From Nannocystis punicea (GTDB lineage Bacteria > Myxococcota_A > Polyangia > Nannocystales > Nannocystaceae), in NCBI RefSeq assembly GCF_026965555.1, contig NZ_CP114040.1, positions 1,240,001 to 1,304,000 on the forward strand: a DNA stretch of 64,000 nucleotides. The letters are read 5' to 3'. Under the pieces are notes generated by a model. It did no database searches. It saw nothing but the letters and a program-made list of their open reading frames with translations, and was not told the DNA's origin. Below, piece by piece: positions 53,628 through 62,889 of this stretch. How positions within the stretch are numbered: position 1 is the stretch's first letter; the number at the start of each line of letters is the position of its first letter. The position numbers and the translations under genes are program-made.

Positions 53628-56600
53628 GGGTGTCCTCGGCCCGGGAGCATATCCTCGTCGTCCGGGGCGGGGGCCGCCTTTCGTGTGAGAAAGCTGCAGA
53701 TCACCGGGAGAATGAAGAGAGCCACAAAAAGGGTGGTGACCATCCCGCCGATGATCACCACCGCGAACGGCTTCTGCGTCTCGCTGCCCATGCCGGTCGA
53801 AATGGCCATCGGCATGAGGCCCAGCATCGCCAGCAGCGCCGTCATCAAGAGCGCGCGGAAGCGGGAGGTGGCGCCGTCGATGACGGCCCGCAAGGCGCCG
53901 ACGCCCTCGCCCTTCAGGCGGTCGATGGCGCTGACGACGAGCAGGCCGGCCAGCGACACCTGGCCGAGCAGGGCGATGAAGCCGACGGCGGCGCTGACCG
54001 ACAGGGCGATGCCGGTGAACCACAAGGCGAAGATCCCGCCGGTCAGGGCGAACGGGACGCACAGCATCACCAGCACGGCGCTGACCCCCGACTGCAGGGC
54101 GCCGTAGAGCAGGCCGAGGACGATCAGCAGGGCGATCGGGACGATGACCTTGAGCCGCCCCATGGCCCGCTGCTGGTTCTCGAACTCGCCGCCCCAGGTC
54201 AGGTTCTGACCCTCGGGGACGGTGACCTGGGCGTCGACGGCCTTCATCGCGTCCTTCACGGTCGAGCCCATGTCGCGGCCCTCGACGTTGAACTTGAGGG
54301 CGAGGTAGCGGCGGTTGGCCTCGCGGATGACGGAGGCGCGGCCGCTGGCGATCTGGATGTCGGCGAGCTCGCGCAGGGGGATCCGCGCGCCGGCGGGCGA
54401 GGGCACGAGGATCTCGCCGATGTGGGTGACGTCGGCCTTCTCGACCGCGGGCAGGCGCACGCGCACGGGGACGATGCGCTCGTCCTGGAACATGTTGGTG
54501 ACGACGTGGCCGGCCATGGCGGTCTCGATCACGCTGTCGGCGGTGGCGACGCTGATGCCGCTGCGGGCCAGCGCCGCCCGGTCGAGCACGATCTGCAGCT
54601 GCGGCACCGAGGAGTCGCGGTAGAGGCCGAGGTCGACCACGCCGGGCACGTCCTCGATGGTGTCGATGACGCGCATCAGCGTCTCGCGCATGGCCGTCAG
54701 GTCGGTGCCGAACACCTTGACGACGATCTTGCCGCGCACGCCGCTGACGGCCTCCTCGACGCTGTCCTTGATCGGCTGCGAGAAGTTGAAGCCGACGCCG
54801 GGGATCTGCGACAGGCTGGCGCGCATGTCGTCGATGAGCTTCTTCTTGGTCAGGCCGGGGCGCCACTGGTCCTTGGGGGCGAGGCGGGCGAACACCTTGG
54901 CCATGTTCATGCCCTCGTTGTCGAGGCCGTCCTCGGGGCGGCCCTGCTCGGAGGGGGTGCCGATGACCTCGGGGAACTCGCGAATCTTGCGGCGCACCTC
55001 GGCGAGGATGTTCTGGCCGCTCTCGAGCGAGACCGACGGCGGCATCTCGACGAAGATGTAGAGGTCGCCCTCGTCGAGCTCGGGCAGGAACTCGGTGCCG
55101 ATCCGCGGGATCACCAGCGCGCCGGCGGTCAGCAGGGCGGCGGCGACGGCGAGGGCGACCACCCGCGCACGCAGGGCGGCCTGCAAGACGCGGCTGTAGC
55201 CGTCGCGCAGCACCAGCAGGAACTTGGGGTCGCGCAGCTCGGCGTCCTTCGGCCGCAGCGCGAGGGCCAACAGCGCCGGCACGACCGTCAGCGCGAACAC
55301 CAGCGCGCCGATCAGGGCGAAGCTGTAGGTCAGCGCCAGCGGGCGGAAGATCCGGCCCTCGACGCTCTCGAGCGTGAACACCGGGATCAGCGCGGCGATG
55401 ATGATCGCCATGGCGTAGAAGGTGGGCCGGGCGACGTCGATCGCCGAGCTGGCGACCAGGCTCAGGACCTCGCGCTTGCTGGTCGGCTTGTGCAGCCGCA
55501 TCTCGTGGATGACGTTCTCGACGAGGACGACGGCGCCGTCGACGAGGATGCCGAAGTCGATCGCGCCCATCGAGATCAGGTTGGCCGGCAGGCCGAGCAG
55601 GTACAGGCCGGTGAACGCGGTCAGGAGCGACAGCGGGATGACCGCGGCGACGATCAGGGAGCCGCGCACGCTGCGGAGGAACAGCCACACCACGCCGAGG
55701 ATCAGCAGGAAGCCGTGGACGAGGTTGTGGTTGACGGTGTCGAGCGTGTGACCGGTCAGGGTGCTGCGGTCGTACATCGGCTCGAGCGTCATGCCGTCGG
55801 GCAGGAGGCCGCCGTTGAGCTCGTCGACCTTGCGGTGGAGAGCGGTGAGGACGGTGTCGGGGTTCTCGCCGCGGCGCAGGAGGACGATGCCCTCGACGAT
55901 GTCGCGCTCCTCGTTGAAGCCGACGGTGCCCTGGCGCGGGGTGTAGGCCTGGATCACGCGGGCGACGTCGCCGACGGTGACGGGGGTGCCGCCCTCGCTC
56001 TCGAGCACGACGTCCTCGACGTCCTTGGGCGTGCGCAGGTAGCCGATGCCGCGGATGACCAGCTGCTGGTCGCCGTTGCGCTTGAAGCCGCCGCCGACGG
56101 TCTGGTTCGACTCCTCGAGCGCGTGGGTGATGTCGGACAGCGTGAGGCCGTAGGCGGCCATGCGCTGGGGGTCGACCTCGACGTGCAGCTCCTTGAGGTA
56201 GCCGCCCATGCCGACGACGTCGGCGACGCCGGGGACCTGCTTGAGGACGCGGGTGACGGTCCACTCCTGCTCGGAGCGGATGTCGTAGAGCGAGTGACGG
56301 TCGCTCTTGAGGCGGTAGTAGTAGACCTTGCCGAGCGGGGTGGCGTCGGGCGCGAGCCTCACCTCGGCGCCGTGGGGCAGCTCGGCGTTGAGCAGGCGCT
56401 CGGCGACCCGCGTGCGCGCCTTGAAGGCGTCGGCCTCGTCGTCGAACACCAGCCAGAGGATCGAGAGCCCGAACAGGCTCTCGCTGCGCATCTGGATCAT
56501 GTCCGGCGTGCCGTTCAGCGCCCGCTCGAGCGGGATCGTCACCTGCCGCTCGATCTCCTCCGGCGCCGCGCCCGACAGCTGCGCGACCACGTTGACCTGG

Positions 56601-56734
56601 ACGTTGGTGACGTCCGGGTAGGCCTCGATCGGGGTGTGGAAGTAAGCCTGGAGGCCGTAGGCGGCGACGATCACGGTCAGCAGGACCGCGGCCAGGCGCT
56701 TTTGGATGCAGAGGCGGATCAGGGCGGCGATCAT
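53624..56734 (-). CDS. Heavy-metal efflux RND transporter (CzcA/CusA family)
   Basis: 1036-residue inner-membrane proton-driven pump that exports metal ions through the periplasmic adaptor and the outer-membrane channel. The TM4 signature is DFG-x3-DGA-x3-VEN (GAIDFGILVDGAVVLVENVIHE region), the pattern of the HME subgroups for divalent Co/Zn/Cd/Ni rather than the AxG-x3-DAA pattern of Cu/Ag pumps. Other typical parts are PIEAYPDVTNVQVNV near the N-terminus, LYDIRSEQEWTVTRVLKQVPGV and DRSTLTGHTLDTV. The start is preceded by GGGAG. The order is adaptor, pump, TolC, then two beta-rich proteins. Confidence 0.93.
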   Translation of the reverse strand: MIAALIRLCIQKRLAAVLLTVIVAAYGLQAYFHTPIEAYPDVTNVQVNVVAQLSGAAPEEIERQVTIPLERALNGTPDMIQMRSESLFGLSILWLVFDDEADAFKARTRVAERLLNAELPHGAEVRLAPDATPLGKVYYYRLKSDRHSLYDIRSEQEWTVTRVLKQVPGVADVVGMGGYLKELHVEVDPQRMAAYGLTLSDITHALEESNQTVGGGFKRNGDQQLVIRGIGYLRTPKDVEDVVLESEGGTPVTVGDVARVIQAYTPRQGTVGFNEERDIVEGIVLLRRGENPDTVLTALHRKVDELNGGLLPDGMTLEPMYDRSTLTGHTLDTVNHNLVHGFLLILGVVWLFLRSVRGSLIVAAVIPLSLLTAFTGLYLLGLPANLISMGAIDFGILVDGAVVLVENVIHEMRLHKPTSKREVLSLVASSAIDVARPTFYAMAIIIAALIPVFTLESVEGRIFRPLALTYSFALIGALVFALTVVPALLALALRPKDAELRDPKFLLVLRDGYSRVLQAALRARVVALAVAAALLTAGALVIPRIGTEFLPELDEGDLYIFVEMPPSVSLESGQNILAEVRRKIREFPEVIGTPSEQGRPEDGLDNEGMNMAKVFARLAPKDQWRPGLTKKKLIDDMRASLSQIPGVGFNFSQPIKDSVEEAVSGVRGKIVVKVFGTDLTAMRETLMRVIDTIEDVPGVVDLGLYRDSSVPQLQIVLDRAALARSGISVATADSVIETAMAGHVVTNMFQDERIVPVRVRLPAVEKADVTHIGEILVPSPAGARIPLRELADIQIASGRASVIREANRRYLALKFNVEGRDMGSTVKDAMKAVDAQVTVPEGQNLTWGGEFENQQRAMGRLKVIVPIALLIVLGLLYGALQSGVSAVLVMLCVPFALTGGIFALWFTGIALSVSAAVGFIALLGQVSLAGLLVVSAIDRLKGEGVGALRAVIDGATSRFRALLMTALLAMLGLMPMAISTGMGSETQKPFAVVIIGGMVTTLFVALFILPVICSFLTRKAAPAPDDEDMLPGRGHP

Positions 56735-56783
56735 CGAGGGCTCCCGCGCGGCGTGTCCGAAATCAACTGTTCTTTGGGACAGC

Positions 56784-57911
56784 TCAGAGGAGCTGCTGGG
56801 CCTCGGCGTCGAGGAGGAGGGCGCCGGCCACGGCCACCCGCTCGCCGGCCTTGATGCCGGAGATCACCTGGACGTGCTCGCCGAAGGTGTGGCCGAGGAC
56901 GACGGCGCGCTGGGCGAACTGGCCCTCGGACTCCTCGACGTAGACGATCGAGTGGGTGCCGTCCTTGATCAGCACGGCGGTCTTCGGCAGGGTCACGCCC
57001 TGCTCGGCCGGCGCGAGGATCGAGGCGCGGGCGTAGCTGCCGGGGGTGAGGCCGGTGACGGCGGCGTCGATGCTGACGTAGACGGGGGCGCGGCGCAGGC
57101 CGGTGTCGACGAGCACGCCGATGCCCTCGACGTGGCCCTCGACGGTGCCGGGGCGGCCGGCGAACTCGAGCGTGACCTTCGAGCCCTCGTGGACCAGCTG
57201 GAGGTCGTCCTGGAACACCTCGGCGACCACCCACAGCGCCTCGGGGTTGCCGATCTCGAGCAGCGGGTCGCCGCCGGGCTCGACCTGGGCGCCGACGGTG
57301 GTGAGGCGCCGGAGGATCGTGCCCTCGATCGGGGCGGTGACGGTGACCATGCCGCCGGAGTTGGGGCCCAGCATGCTGACGGCCTTCTGCGCGTGGGAGA
57401 GGGCGGCCTTCGACTCGGCGAGGCGGTGCTTGGCGGCGATCCGCTCGACCTCGCGGCCGACACCGGTCTTGGCCATCTCTTCCTGGCGGGTCAAGGCGTC
57501 GTTGGCGGCGTCGACCTCGATGCGGGCGCGGGCGAGGTCCATCGCGTACTCCGAGGCCTCGGGGCTGGCGATCGTGACGAGCGGCGCGCCGGCCTCGACC
57601 TTCTCGCCGGCCTCGACCAGCAGCTTGATGACGCGGCCGGGGGCCGGCGCGCCGACGGTGGAGACGGCGCCGTCGCGGAAGGCGACCCGCGCGGGCGCCC
57701 GGATCGCCGCGTGCTCGGGCTCGAGGACGGCCTGCTCGATCTGCACGTAAGGCTGGGAGCGCTCGGGGATCGTGACGTGGCGGATGTCGGGGTCGGCCAG
57801 CGGAGCGCCCGGGACCTGCTCGACGGCGGCGACGGTGGTGGGAGCGGCGGGCGAGCAGGCGAGCAGGAGAGCCGTCGCCAGCGGAAGAGAGGCGAAAACC
57901 AGGCGCTTCAC
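56784..57911 (-). CDS. RND membrane-fusion (adaptor) lipoprotein
   Basis: About 375 residues from GTG 57911, which gives leader VKRLVFASLPLATALLLAC and a lipid-anchored adaptor. The HlyD/CusB plan is visible: lipoyl-like beta-domain (PAPGRVIKLLVEAGEKVEAGAPLVTI), a coiled-coil hairpin (about residues 125-185, ARARIEVDAANDALTRQEEMA), a second lipoyl half (TAPIEGTILRRLTTVGAQVEPGG) and C-terminal beta-barrel and MPD regions. It links pump and TolC channel. No metal-binding His/Met cluster is obvious. The pump gene follows after 49 bp, a gap that contains a palindrome (56767-56783). Confidence 0.9.
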   Translation of the reverse strand: MKRLVFASLPLATALLLACSPAAPTTVAAVEQVPGAPLADPDIRHVTIPERSQPYVQIEQAVLEPEHAAIRAPARVAFRDGAVSTVGAPAPGRVIKLLVEAGEKVEAGAPLVTIASPEASEYAMDLARARIEVDAANDALTRQEEMAKTGVGREVERIAAKHRLAESKAALSHAQKAVSMLGPNSGGMVTVTAPIEGTILRRLTTVGAQVEPGGDPLLEIGNPEALWVVAEVFQDDLQLVHEGSKVTLEFAGRPGTVEGHVEGIGVLVDTGLRRAPVYVSIDAAVTGLTPGSYARASILAPAEQGVTLPKTAVLIKDGTHSIVYVEESEGQFAQRAVVLGHTFGEHVQVISGIKAGERVAVAGALLLDAEAQQLL

Positions 57912-58969
57912 GGGGTAGCAGGCTAGGCCGGCGGCTTTTGCGCAGCAAATGAAATGCACGAAATCAGATGCGCGCGACCGATCGGCTGCGCCTATTGCGC
58001 GAGGTGAACTCCTCGAGGTGCGCTCTCGGCGCGACCGGGGAGTACAGCCGGACCCCTGCCTCGTGGGTCGAGTCCGCGATGTACCTGTCCGAGGAGGGCG
58101 ATGAAGCCGACGCCAGTGCTGACCGACAGGGCATTGACCCTGGCATTGCATGTCGATGCAGGCGCCGATGTTTCGAGCGAGCGTGTCGGACGGGCCGAAC
58201 GGACCGCGTTCATTCGAATGACGTCGCCGCACGGGCCGGGTGCTGTCGATTCCGCTGCAGCCGGCTCTCCTTGCTGCGCTCGCGGATTGCAGTGCAGCCG
58301 GCGCCCGCTTCGTATGTCTGCCTGTCGTCGAGGCACCCTCTGCACCCACCTCGCCGCTCGGATCACCGGGGTCGACCGTGTCGATGTATTGCTGCATCGC
58401 ATCGCCGCCTGGGCCCTGGCAGCGCATATCGACGCAGGCGCCATGTCCTGGGCGAGCAGGCCGGACGGACCGCCGTTCATGCGGGTGACGTCGCCGCATG
58501 GGCCGAGGTCGTCGATTCCGCGGACAGTGAGCCTCCTGGCCGCACTTGCGGATCGCAGCACAGCCGGCGGCCTTTTGGCATGCCCGTCGCTCGTCAAGGT
58601 GCTCCGCGCACGTGCGCCGGGGCGCCGGGCCGTCGAGGTTGATTCTATAGACAACGCGGCAGCGCTTCGTCGTGGTGCCCGGCCGGTCGTGGTCATCGAG
58701 GTCGGGTCGCCGGTCGAGGCGAGGGCCTGCAGCCTTGGTTCGACCGGTCGTGTGATTCGTGCCGGTGCGAGATACCTGGAGAGGCGCGTCGGCTCGCGTG
58801 TGAGGATGGCCTGATAAACACGACGCAAAGTTCATGAATTAATGATACGTTTAAACTATGGAGACCGGCGAAGGGCTGCATGAGCCCAACGACCTGCGGC
58901 GGTCGTCACGCGCCAGTGAATGTGGCGGCCGCTCCATGGGCTGCAGTGCGGCGTGATACACTTCGACGC
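57912..58969. other. Gene graveyard between efflux operon and degenerate TolC copy
   Basis: About 1 kb with no intact gene. Minus-strand sequence at about 58037-58083 reads YIADSTHEAGVRLYSPV, similar to the YIADFTPDYEAGVRLHYHV region of the porin-like protein. Directly beside it, about 58084-58138 reads ALSVSTGVGFIALLGQV, matching the ALSVSAAVGFIALLGQV of the pump, and the DNA is also close. Beyond it lie two long imperfect direct repeats. All longer frames here are Arg/Ser-rich and not considered genes. Confidence 0.65.
58145..58572. repeat. Two imperfect direct repeats
   Basis: Unit A (about 58145-58305) and unit B (about 58411-58572) share long blocks such as TCGAYGCAGGCGCC, GTGACGTCGCCGCA, GGGCCG and CAGCCGGCG, with a shift of about 267-276 bp due to small indels. 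Parallel minus-strand readings contain RRRHSNERGPFG and RRRHPHERRSVR. No coding function recognised. Confidence 0.6.
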
Positions 58970-60067
58970 GTGAGCGCTCCGTTCATCGTCCTGACGGCGT
59001 TCGTCGTGGCCGTTCAGCAGGCGATGTTCGGCATTCCCAACCCGCGTGGTCCGTTCCCGCCGACGCACACGCCGTCTCGCCCGCCGGTCGAGCTGACCCT
59101 GCCGAAAGCCGTCGCTCGCTCGGTAGCGCGTCGCAGACCCCACGCCCCTCCGAGCCCTCGCCGTCTCGGCAAGCGGCACGCCATCCACGAGCCGGTCGCC
59201 TTGCCGCAGCTGTTCAAGCTGCTCAGGTCGCTGCGCCCGCGGCCCCCTGCGTCTCAGGCCGAGAACGACGGCGCTCAGACGTGGATGCTGCCGAAGCCGG
59301 CCCTCGACTTCGCCGCCGTTCATCGCAAGGGCGGCTCCAGCCGGAGCGGCTTTGGTGCCCGCTGCGCCAGCATCGCCTCGCCGCTGATCCTCGCCAGCCA
59401 GTGGCTCACGAGAATAAGGGCCGCGCGCGCCGAGGCGGCGTACGAGGCGCTCGCGCACGAAGTCCGCGACCTGTTCGTCGCGCTCCAGGCCGATCAGGCT
59501 CGCCTCCTGACGCTCGACAACGTGCTCGCCGAGTTCGAACGACTCAACATCCTGGTCGGGGGGCGTGGCGCCGGCGAGCAGGGCAAGCACGACCTGTGGC
59601 CCACCGGCGATCGCGCCTCGTGGCGTGCTCGTCGCAACGAAGTTGCCTCCGAGACCCGCGATACTGCCAGCCGACTCGCGGTCCTCGTCGGCGACCCGAT
59701 GTGGCAGCCGGAGGTCGTCGGCGAGTTCAAGCCGCTCGGCCTGTCGACCAGCACCCGCGACCGACTCGGCGAGGACTCTGCCGCCGAGGCCCACGCCGAA
59801 CTCACCCGCAAGGTCCGCGCGCTCGCCGAGCAGCGCGCCATCCTCGACGAATACGAGCCCGTCCTCGCCGGCCAGATCGTCGAGCTGCGAAGGCTGACCG
59901 AGGACGCTCTCCGCAACGGCGAGGTCGAATTCCGCGACCTCGCCGACGCCGTCGGCGCTCGCCTCGAGCTCGAGCTGGCTCGCATCAACCTGGTCGAGAA
60001 CGTCATGCACGCCGAGGTCGCCGTGCTCAGGGCTTCCGGCCGGATCGAGGCCACCGAGGGCGGCTGA
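58970..60067 (+). CDS. Degenerate TolC-like paralogue
   Basis: 365 residues from GTG 58970. It aligns along its length with the operon's TolC (VGDPMWQPEVVGEFKPLGL, VEFRDLADAVGARLELEL, ASGRIEATEGG) but lacks about 80 residues of the C-terminal repeat, including the second set of barrel strands and adjacent helix (TolC region from about FERTWPDALRA to AQLDKDATVA). The first strand pair (KPALDFAAVHRKGG) is also eroded. The frame is open, but without these barrel strands a functional channel is unlikely. The leader and Pro-rich spacer match the TolC style. Probably a decaying duplicate, on the strand opposite to the operon. Confidence 0.65.
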   Translation: MSAPFIVLTAFVVAVQQAMFGIPNPRGPFPPTHTPSRPPVELTLPKAVARSVARRRPHAPPSPRRLGKRHAIHEPVALPQLFKLLRSLRPRPPASQAENDGAQTWMLPKPALDFAAVHRKGGSSRSGFGARCASIASPLILASQWLTRIRAARAEAAYEALAHEVRDLFVALQADQARLLTLDNVLAEFERLNILVGGRGAGEQGKHDLWPTGDRASWRARRNEVASETRDTASRLAVLVGDPMWQPEVVGEFKPLGLSTSTRDRLGEDSAAEAHAELTRKVRALAEQRAILDEYEPVLAGQIVELRRLTEDALRNGEVEFRDLADAVGARLELELARINLVENVMHAEVAVLRASGRIEATEGG

Positions 60068-60473
60068 GGCCCGGTCACGCGGGAGATCTGCAAGCAGGCC
60101 GCGCAGCTCTCCAGCGGCCTCGCGCTCCGCGCTGAACTCGTCGAGCTGGCCAGCGGCGGCACGTGACAGTCGATGCCGCGAATCACATTTCGCCATGGAC
60201 CATGACCGCATATGCGGGCAAGGCCGCGAGCCTGCTGCGTGGACAATCGGCGTAACGGCAAAAGACAGAGACCCTCTCCGGATCGGTGTCTTGCTTTCTC
60301 GATTGAAAGGTGTCTTTCGTTTCGTGCAACAGGCTGTGCGGATTATCCCTGCAATACGGTTCAAGACGGTCGCGACGACGTTCGAAAGATTTAATGTCCC
60401 TCGTGAATTCTGTCTTTCTCACGTGAAAGGTGTCCCGGTTTTCCGGTATGCTCCCCGGCCCGAGGATTTGTTC
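60068..60473. other. Intergenic region before porin-like gene, with repeated hairpin
   Basis: About 400 bp, lower GC than the surroundings. A hairpin element CTTTCTC-n-TGAAAGGTGTC occurs twice, 120 bp apart (60294-60314 and 60414-60434). The first half just after the TolC copy shows only Ala/Arg-rich read-through. A longer frame running into the porin gene is open but not typical coding DNA. Confidence 0.5.
60294..60434. promoter_or_regulatory. Duplicated hairpin upstream of porin-like gene
   Basis: CTTTC-tcgatt-GAAAG and CTTTC-tcacgt-GAAAG, each followed by GTGTC and preceded by TGTC at a similar distance. They lie 40-180 bp before the TTG start and could be operator sites or RNA leader hairpins. 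They may also be degenerate members of the dispersed palindrome family (TGTCC/GGTGTCC). Confidence 0.4.
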
Positions 60474-62081
60474 TTGAACGTCGCGCTCACGGCTCTTACA
60501 GCGTTCCTCGAGATTACGGGCGTCAGCCCCTTCGCCGTCGGCGCCTGGCAGCCTGCACCTTCGCCGTCCACATCCGATTCGCAGGTCTCGACGCCCTCGA
60601 CCACGCCCGACGCACCTGCGTCGCCGGCGGCCCCGCAGACCCAGCCGTCCGCGTCGACCTCCGCGCCGGATTCGGTGCCTGTTCCCGATCCCTCCGCTCC
60701 ACCTGCCACGCACGAGGGTCCTGCGACCGAAGGTGAAACCGAGGAGCTGCGGCGCGAGCTCGAGGTCCTGCGCGCCGAGGTCGCCGAGCTCAAGCGCGCC
60801 ATTCGACCCAAAATCACGCCCCGGCCCGGTGAGACGGTTCCCCCGGACCCGGTGGCGCCAGGGCCCGTCTCCCAGGCCCCAGCGGCGGTCCCTCCCACAC
60901 CCCAGGGCGCTGTCGTGGAGGGCGCCCCGTCGGCCTGGGCCGCGCCCCCTTCGGCGCGGGGGCCCTTCGCCTGTCTGTCTCGTCGGTGCAAGGAAAAGCG
61001 CCCTCTGGTCGTACCTGCGATCAGCACCAAGGTCGGCCGGGGCATCCTCTCCCTGAACCTGTACGGCGACTTCGGCTACGCCTTCGGGCCGCAAGGAAAG
61101 CACCAGTACTACGACTACATCACCAAGCAAGAGGTGGAGGACGTCGGCCGCCGGGACTTCACGAGCTATCCGCTGTACGCCAACCAATTCGCGATGGCCT
61201 ACGGATTCGTGCAGGGGCAGTACGAGATCCCGAACAAGATCCGGTTCCGCTTCGCGCTCCACGCCGGACACATCGTCGAGTCGCTGTACAACGAAGAACC
61301 GAAGTCGTTGCAGCTGATCCGCGAGGCGGCGATCTACTACTTCTTCCACCCGAAGCTGGCGGTCGAGGCCGGCATCTTGCCGTCCTACTACGGCGCCGAG
61401 ATCGTCCTGAACAAGGAGAACCTCCACGCCACGCGCGCGTACATCGCGGACTTCACCCCCGACTACGAGGCGGGGGTCAGGCTCCACTATCATGTCCGCA
61501 AGGACATGACCCTGCGAGTGATGGTCCTGAACGGCTGGCAGGAGATCCGGGACGCGAACGGCAGGAAGGGGTTCGGCTTCGTCTGGAGCGTCTTCAAGCC
61601 CTTCAAGATCGTCGGCGACTGGACCATGTACTGGGGCAACGAGGCCCCGGCGGGCGAGAAGACGCCGATCTTCAGGCACTACCAGAACCTGTATTACAGG
61701 ATCTGGCTCGGGAAGCGCTGGCTCATCTTCCCGATGTTCGACTTCGTCATGCAGAAGAACAACGAGAAGGACAAGTACGACTTCGTCGTCGCGCCGGCGT
61801 TCTCCGCTCGGCTGGCGATCACGGAGAAGGTCGGCATCGCCGCGAGGTACGAGTACCTGTACAACAAGGCCGACATCGTCCCGGAGCTGCGGACGAACAC
61901 CCCGAACGGCTGGCAGAGCCACAGCGGAGCGTTGACCCTCGAATATCTGCCGCTGCCGCAGCTCACCTTCCGCGTCGAGGGGCGCTACGGGGCGAACAAG
62001 GACGCTGTGTTCAGGAACAGGGCGAACCAGCTCGTCAAGGACGACTGGTACGTGTACCTCGGCGGGGCGTTCCACTTCTGA
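60474..62081 (+). CDS. Outer-membrane beta-barrel porin-like protein (OmpL type)
   Basis: About 535 residues. TTG 60474 is preferred because LNVALTALTAFLEITG matches the TTG-started leader of the TolC protein; no upstream start gives a better signal. A Pro/Ser/Thr-rich region (about 25-85) with a coiled-coil-like ELRRELEVLRAEVAELKRAI follows. From about residue 190 a beta-barrel domain of about 340 residues shows alternating aromatic strands (LNLYGDFGYAFG, GFVQGQYEIPNKIRFRFALHAG, EAAIYYFFHPKLAVEAGILPSYYG) and ends in a C-terminal Phe (GGAFHF), like many outer-membrane barrels. It resembles the porin-2 (OmpL-like) family. It probably works near the metal efflux system. Confidence 0.75.
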   Translation: MNVALTALTAFLEITGVSPFAVGAWQPAPSPSTSDSQVSTPSTTPDAPASPAAPQTQPSASTSAPDSVPVPDPSAPPATHEGPATEGETEELRRELEVLRAEVAELKRAIRPKITPRPGETVPPDPVAPGPVSQAPAAVPPTPQGAVVEGAPSAWAAPPSARGPFACLSRRCKEKRPLVVPAISTKVGRGILSLNLYGDFGYAFGPQGKHQYYDYITKQEVEDVGRRDFTSYPLYANQFAMAYGFVQGQYEIPNKIRFRFALHAGHIVESLYNEEPKSLQLIREAAIYYFFHPKLAVEAGILPSYYGAEIVLNKENLHATRAYIADFTPDYEAGVRLHYHVRKDMTLRVMVLNGWQEIRDANGRKGFGFVWSVFKPFKIVGDWTMYWGNEAPAGEKTPIFRHYQNLYYRIWLGKRWLIFPMFDFVMQKNNEKDKYDFVVAPAFSARLAITEKVGIAARYEYLYNKADIVPELRTNTPNGWQSHSGALTLEYLPLPQLTFRVEGRYGANKDAVFRNRANQLVKDDWYVYLGGAFHF

Positions 62082-62126
62082 GCGCGCGCGACACGACACG
62101 CGGCAGCGAAGGAGGCTCGCCAGCCG

Positions 62127-62642
62127 CTACATCGTCAGCATCGCCACGAACTCGCCGATCTCCCGCGCCTGGGTCAGGACGATCTGGTCCGCCATCGTAC
62201 GCAGCTCGGCGCGCCGGAGGTACGGCAGGCTCTGGTGCGACATCGTGATCGCGTCGGCGTGATGAGGGATCATCGCCTCGAGGAATCCGCGATCCAGCGC
62301 CGGACCTGACAGCGCCATGAGCTTCTCCATGTCCGCCATCGAGTGCGGGTCATGCCGCTCCGGCACGATGTCGTAGCCCGTCAGCTGCGCGCGGATCGCT
62401 CGCATCTGCGAGATCTCCGGCGCCTGGGCCTCCTTGATCATCCTCGCCACCGCCTTGACCGCAGGGCTGTCGCCGCGTTCGAGCTCCATGTCCGCCATCT
62501 CGATGGCGGCCTGATGATGCGGGACCATCGCGTCGATGAACTCGACGTCCGACTCGGGGCTCTCCATACATTCGTCGTGCTCGCCGGTGTCGCAGGCGAG
62601 GATGGCGCCGAGCGCGAGCAATCGCAGAGTGTGGAACGACAT
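62127..62642 (-). CDS. DUF305 lipoprotein
   Basis: 171 residues from ATG 62642, preceded by GGGAGG. The leader ends AILAC. Two copies of the DUF305 pattern are visible: FIDAMVPHHQAAIEMA and FLEAMIPHHADAITMS, with His/Asp/Met positions that may bind metal. DUF305 proteins are often found in copper- and other metal-resistance loci. Here it is convergent with the porin-like gene, next to the RND efflux genes, in keeping with a metal-handling role. Metal specificity is not shown by sequence. Confidence 0.88.
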   Translation of the reverse strand: MSFHTLRLLALGAILACDTGEHDECMESPESDVEFIDAMVPHHQAAIEMADMELERGDSPAVKAVARMIKEAQAPEISQMRAIRAQLTGYDIVPERHDPHSMADMEKLMALSGPALDRGFLEAMIPHHADAITMSHQSLPYLRRAELRTMADQIVLTQAREIGEFVAMLTM

Positions 62643-62889
62643 CAGAGCCTCCCGTCGATGTTTGCAAGCATGGCCAATCACGAGGACGCTACAAACGCCG
62701 CGCGCAGATCCGTCTGCCACGCCCATGAATCACCACCCGCAGCGCTGGGGCTCCGCGACGGACGCTCGGGGCGGCGGGTGCGCCCGCAGCTGGCAGACTC
62801 GAGCATTGCGGAGCGACACCGCATAGGTCAGGCCGGCTCATCCACGGCGATCACGCTTCGTATGCGTGCAGCTGCACGCCATGCCCACT

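Noticed and set aside
53630..56854. Very long plus-strand open frame (over 1000 codons) opposite the RND pump gene
   Set aside because: It is the antisense shadow of a GC-rich coding gene, with Asp/Glu/Gly/Arg/His-heavy composition and no domain. The pump on the minus strand has full family motifs.
57992..58828. 278-codon minus-strand frame across the graveyard region
   Set aside because: The frame joins repeats and gene fragments, is Arg/Ser/Thr-rich and does not resemble any full protein. Only short pieces match flanking genes.
60195..60473. Upstream extension of the porin-like gene to an ATG at 60195
   Set aside because: The extension has lower GC, contains two repeated hairpins and lacks a signal peptide. 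The TTG at 60474 gives the leader shared with TolC.
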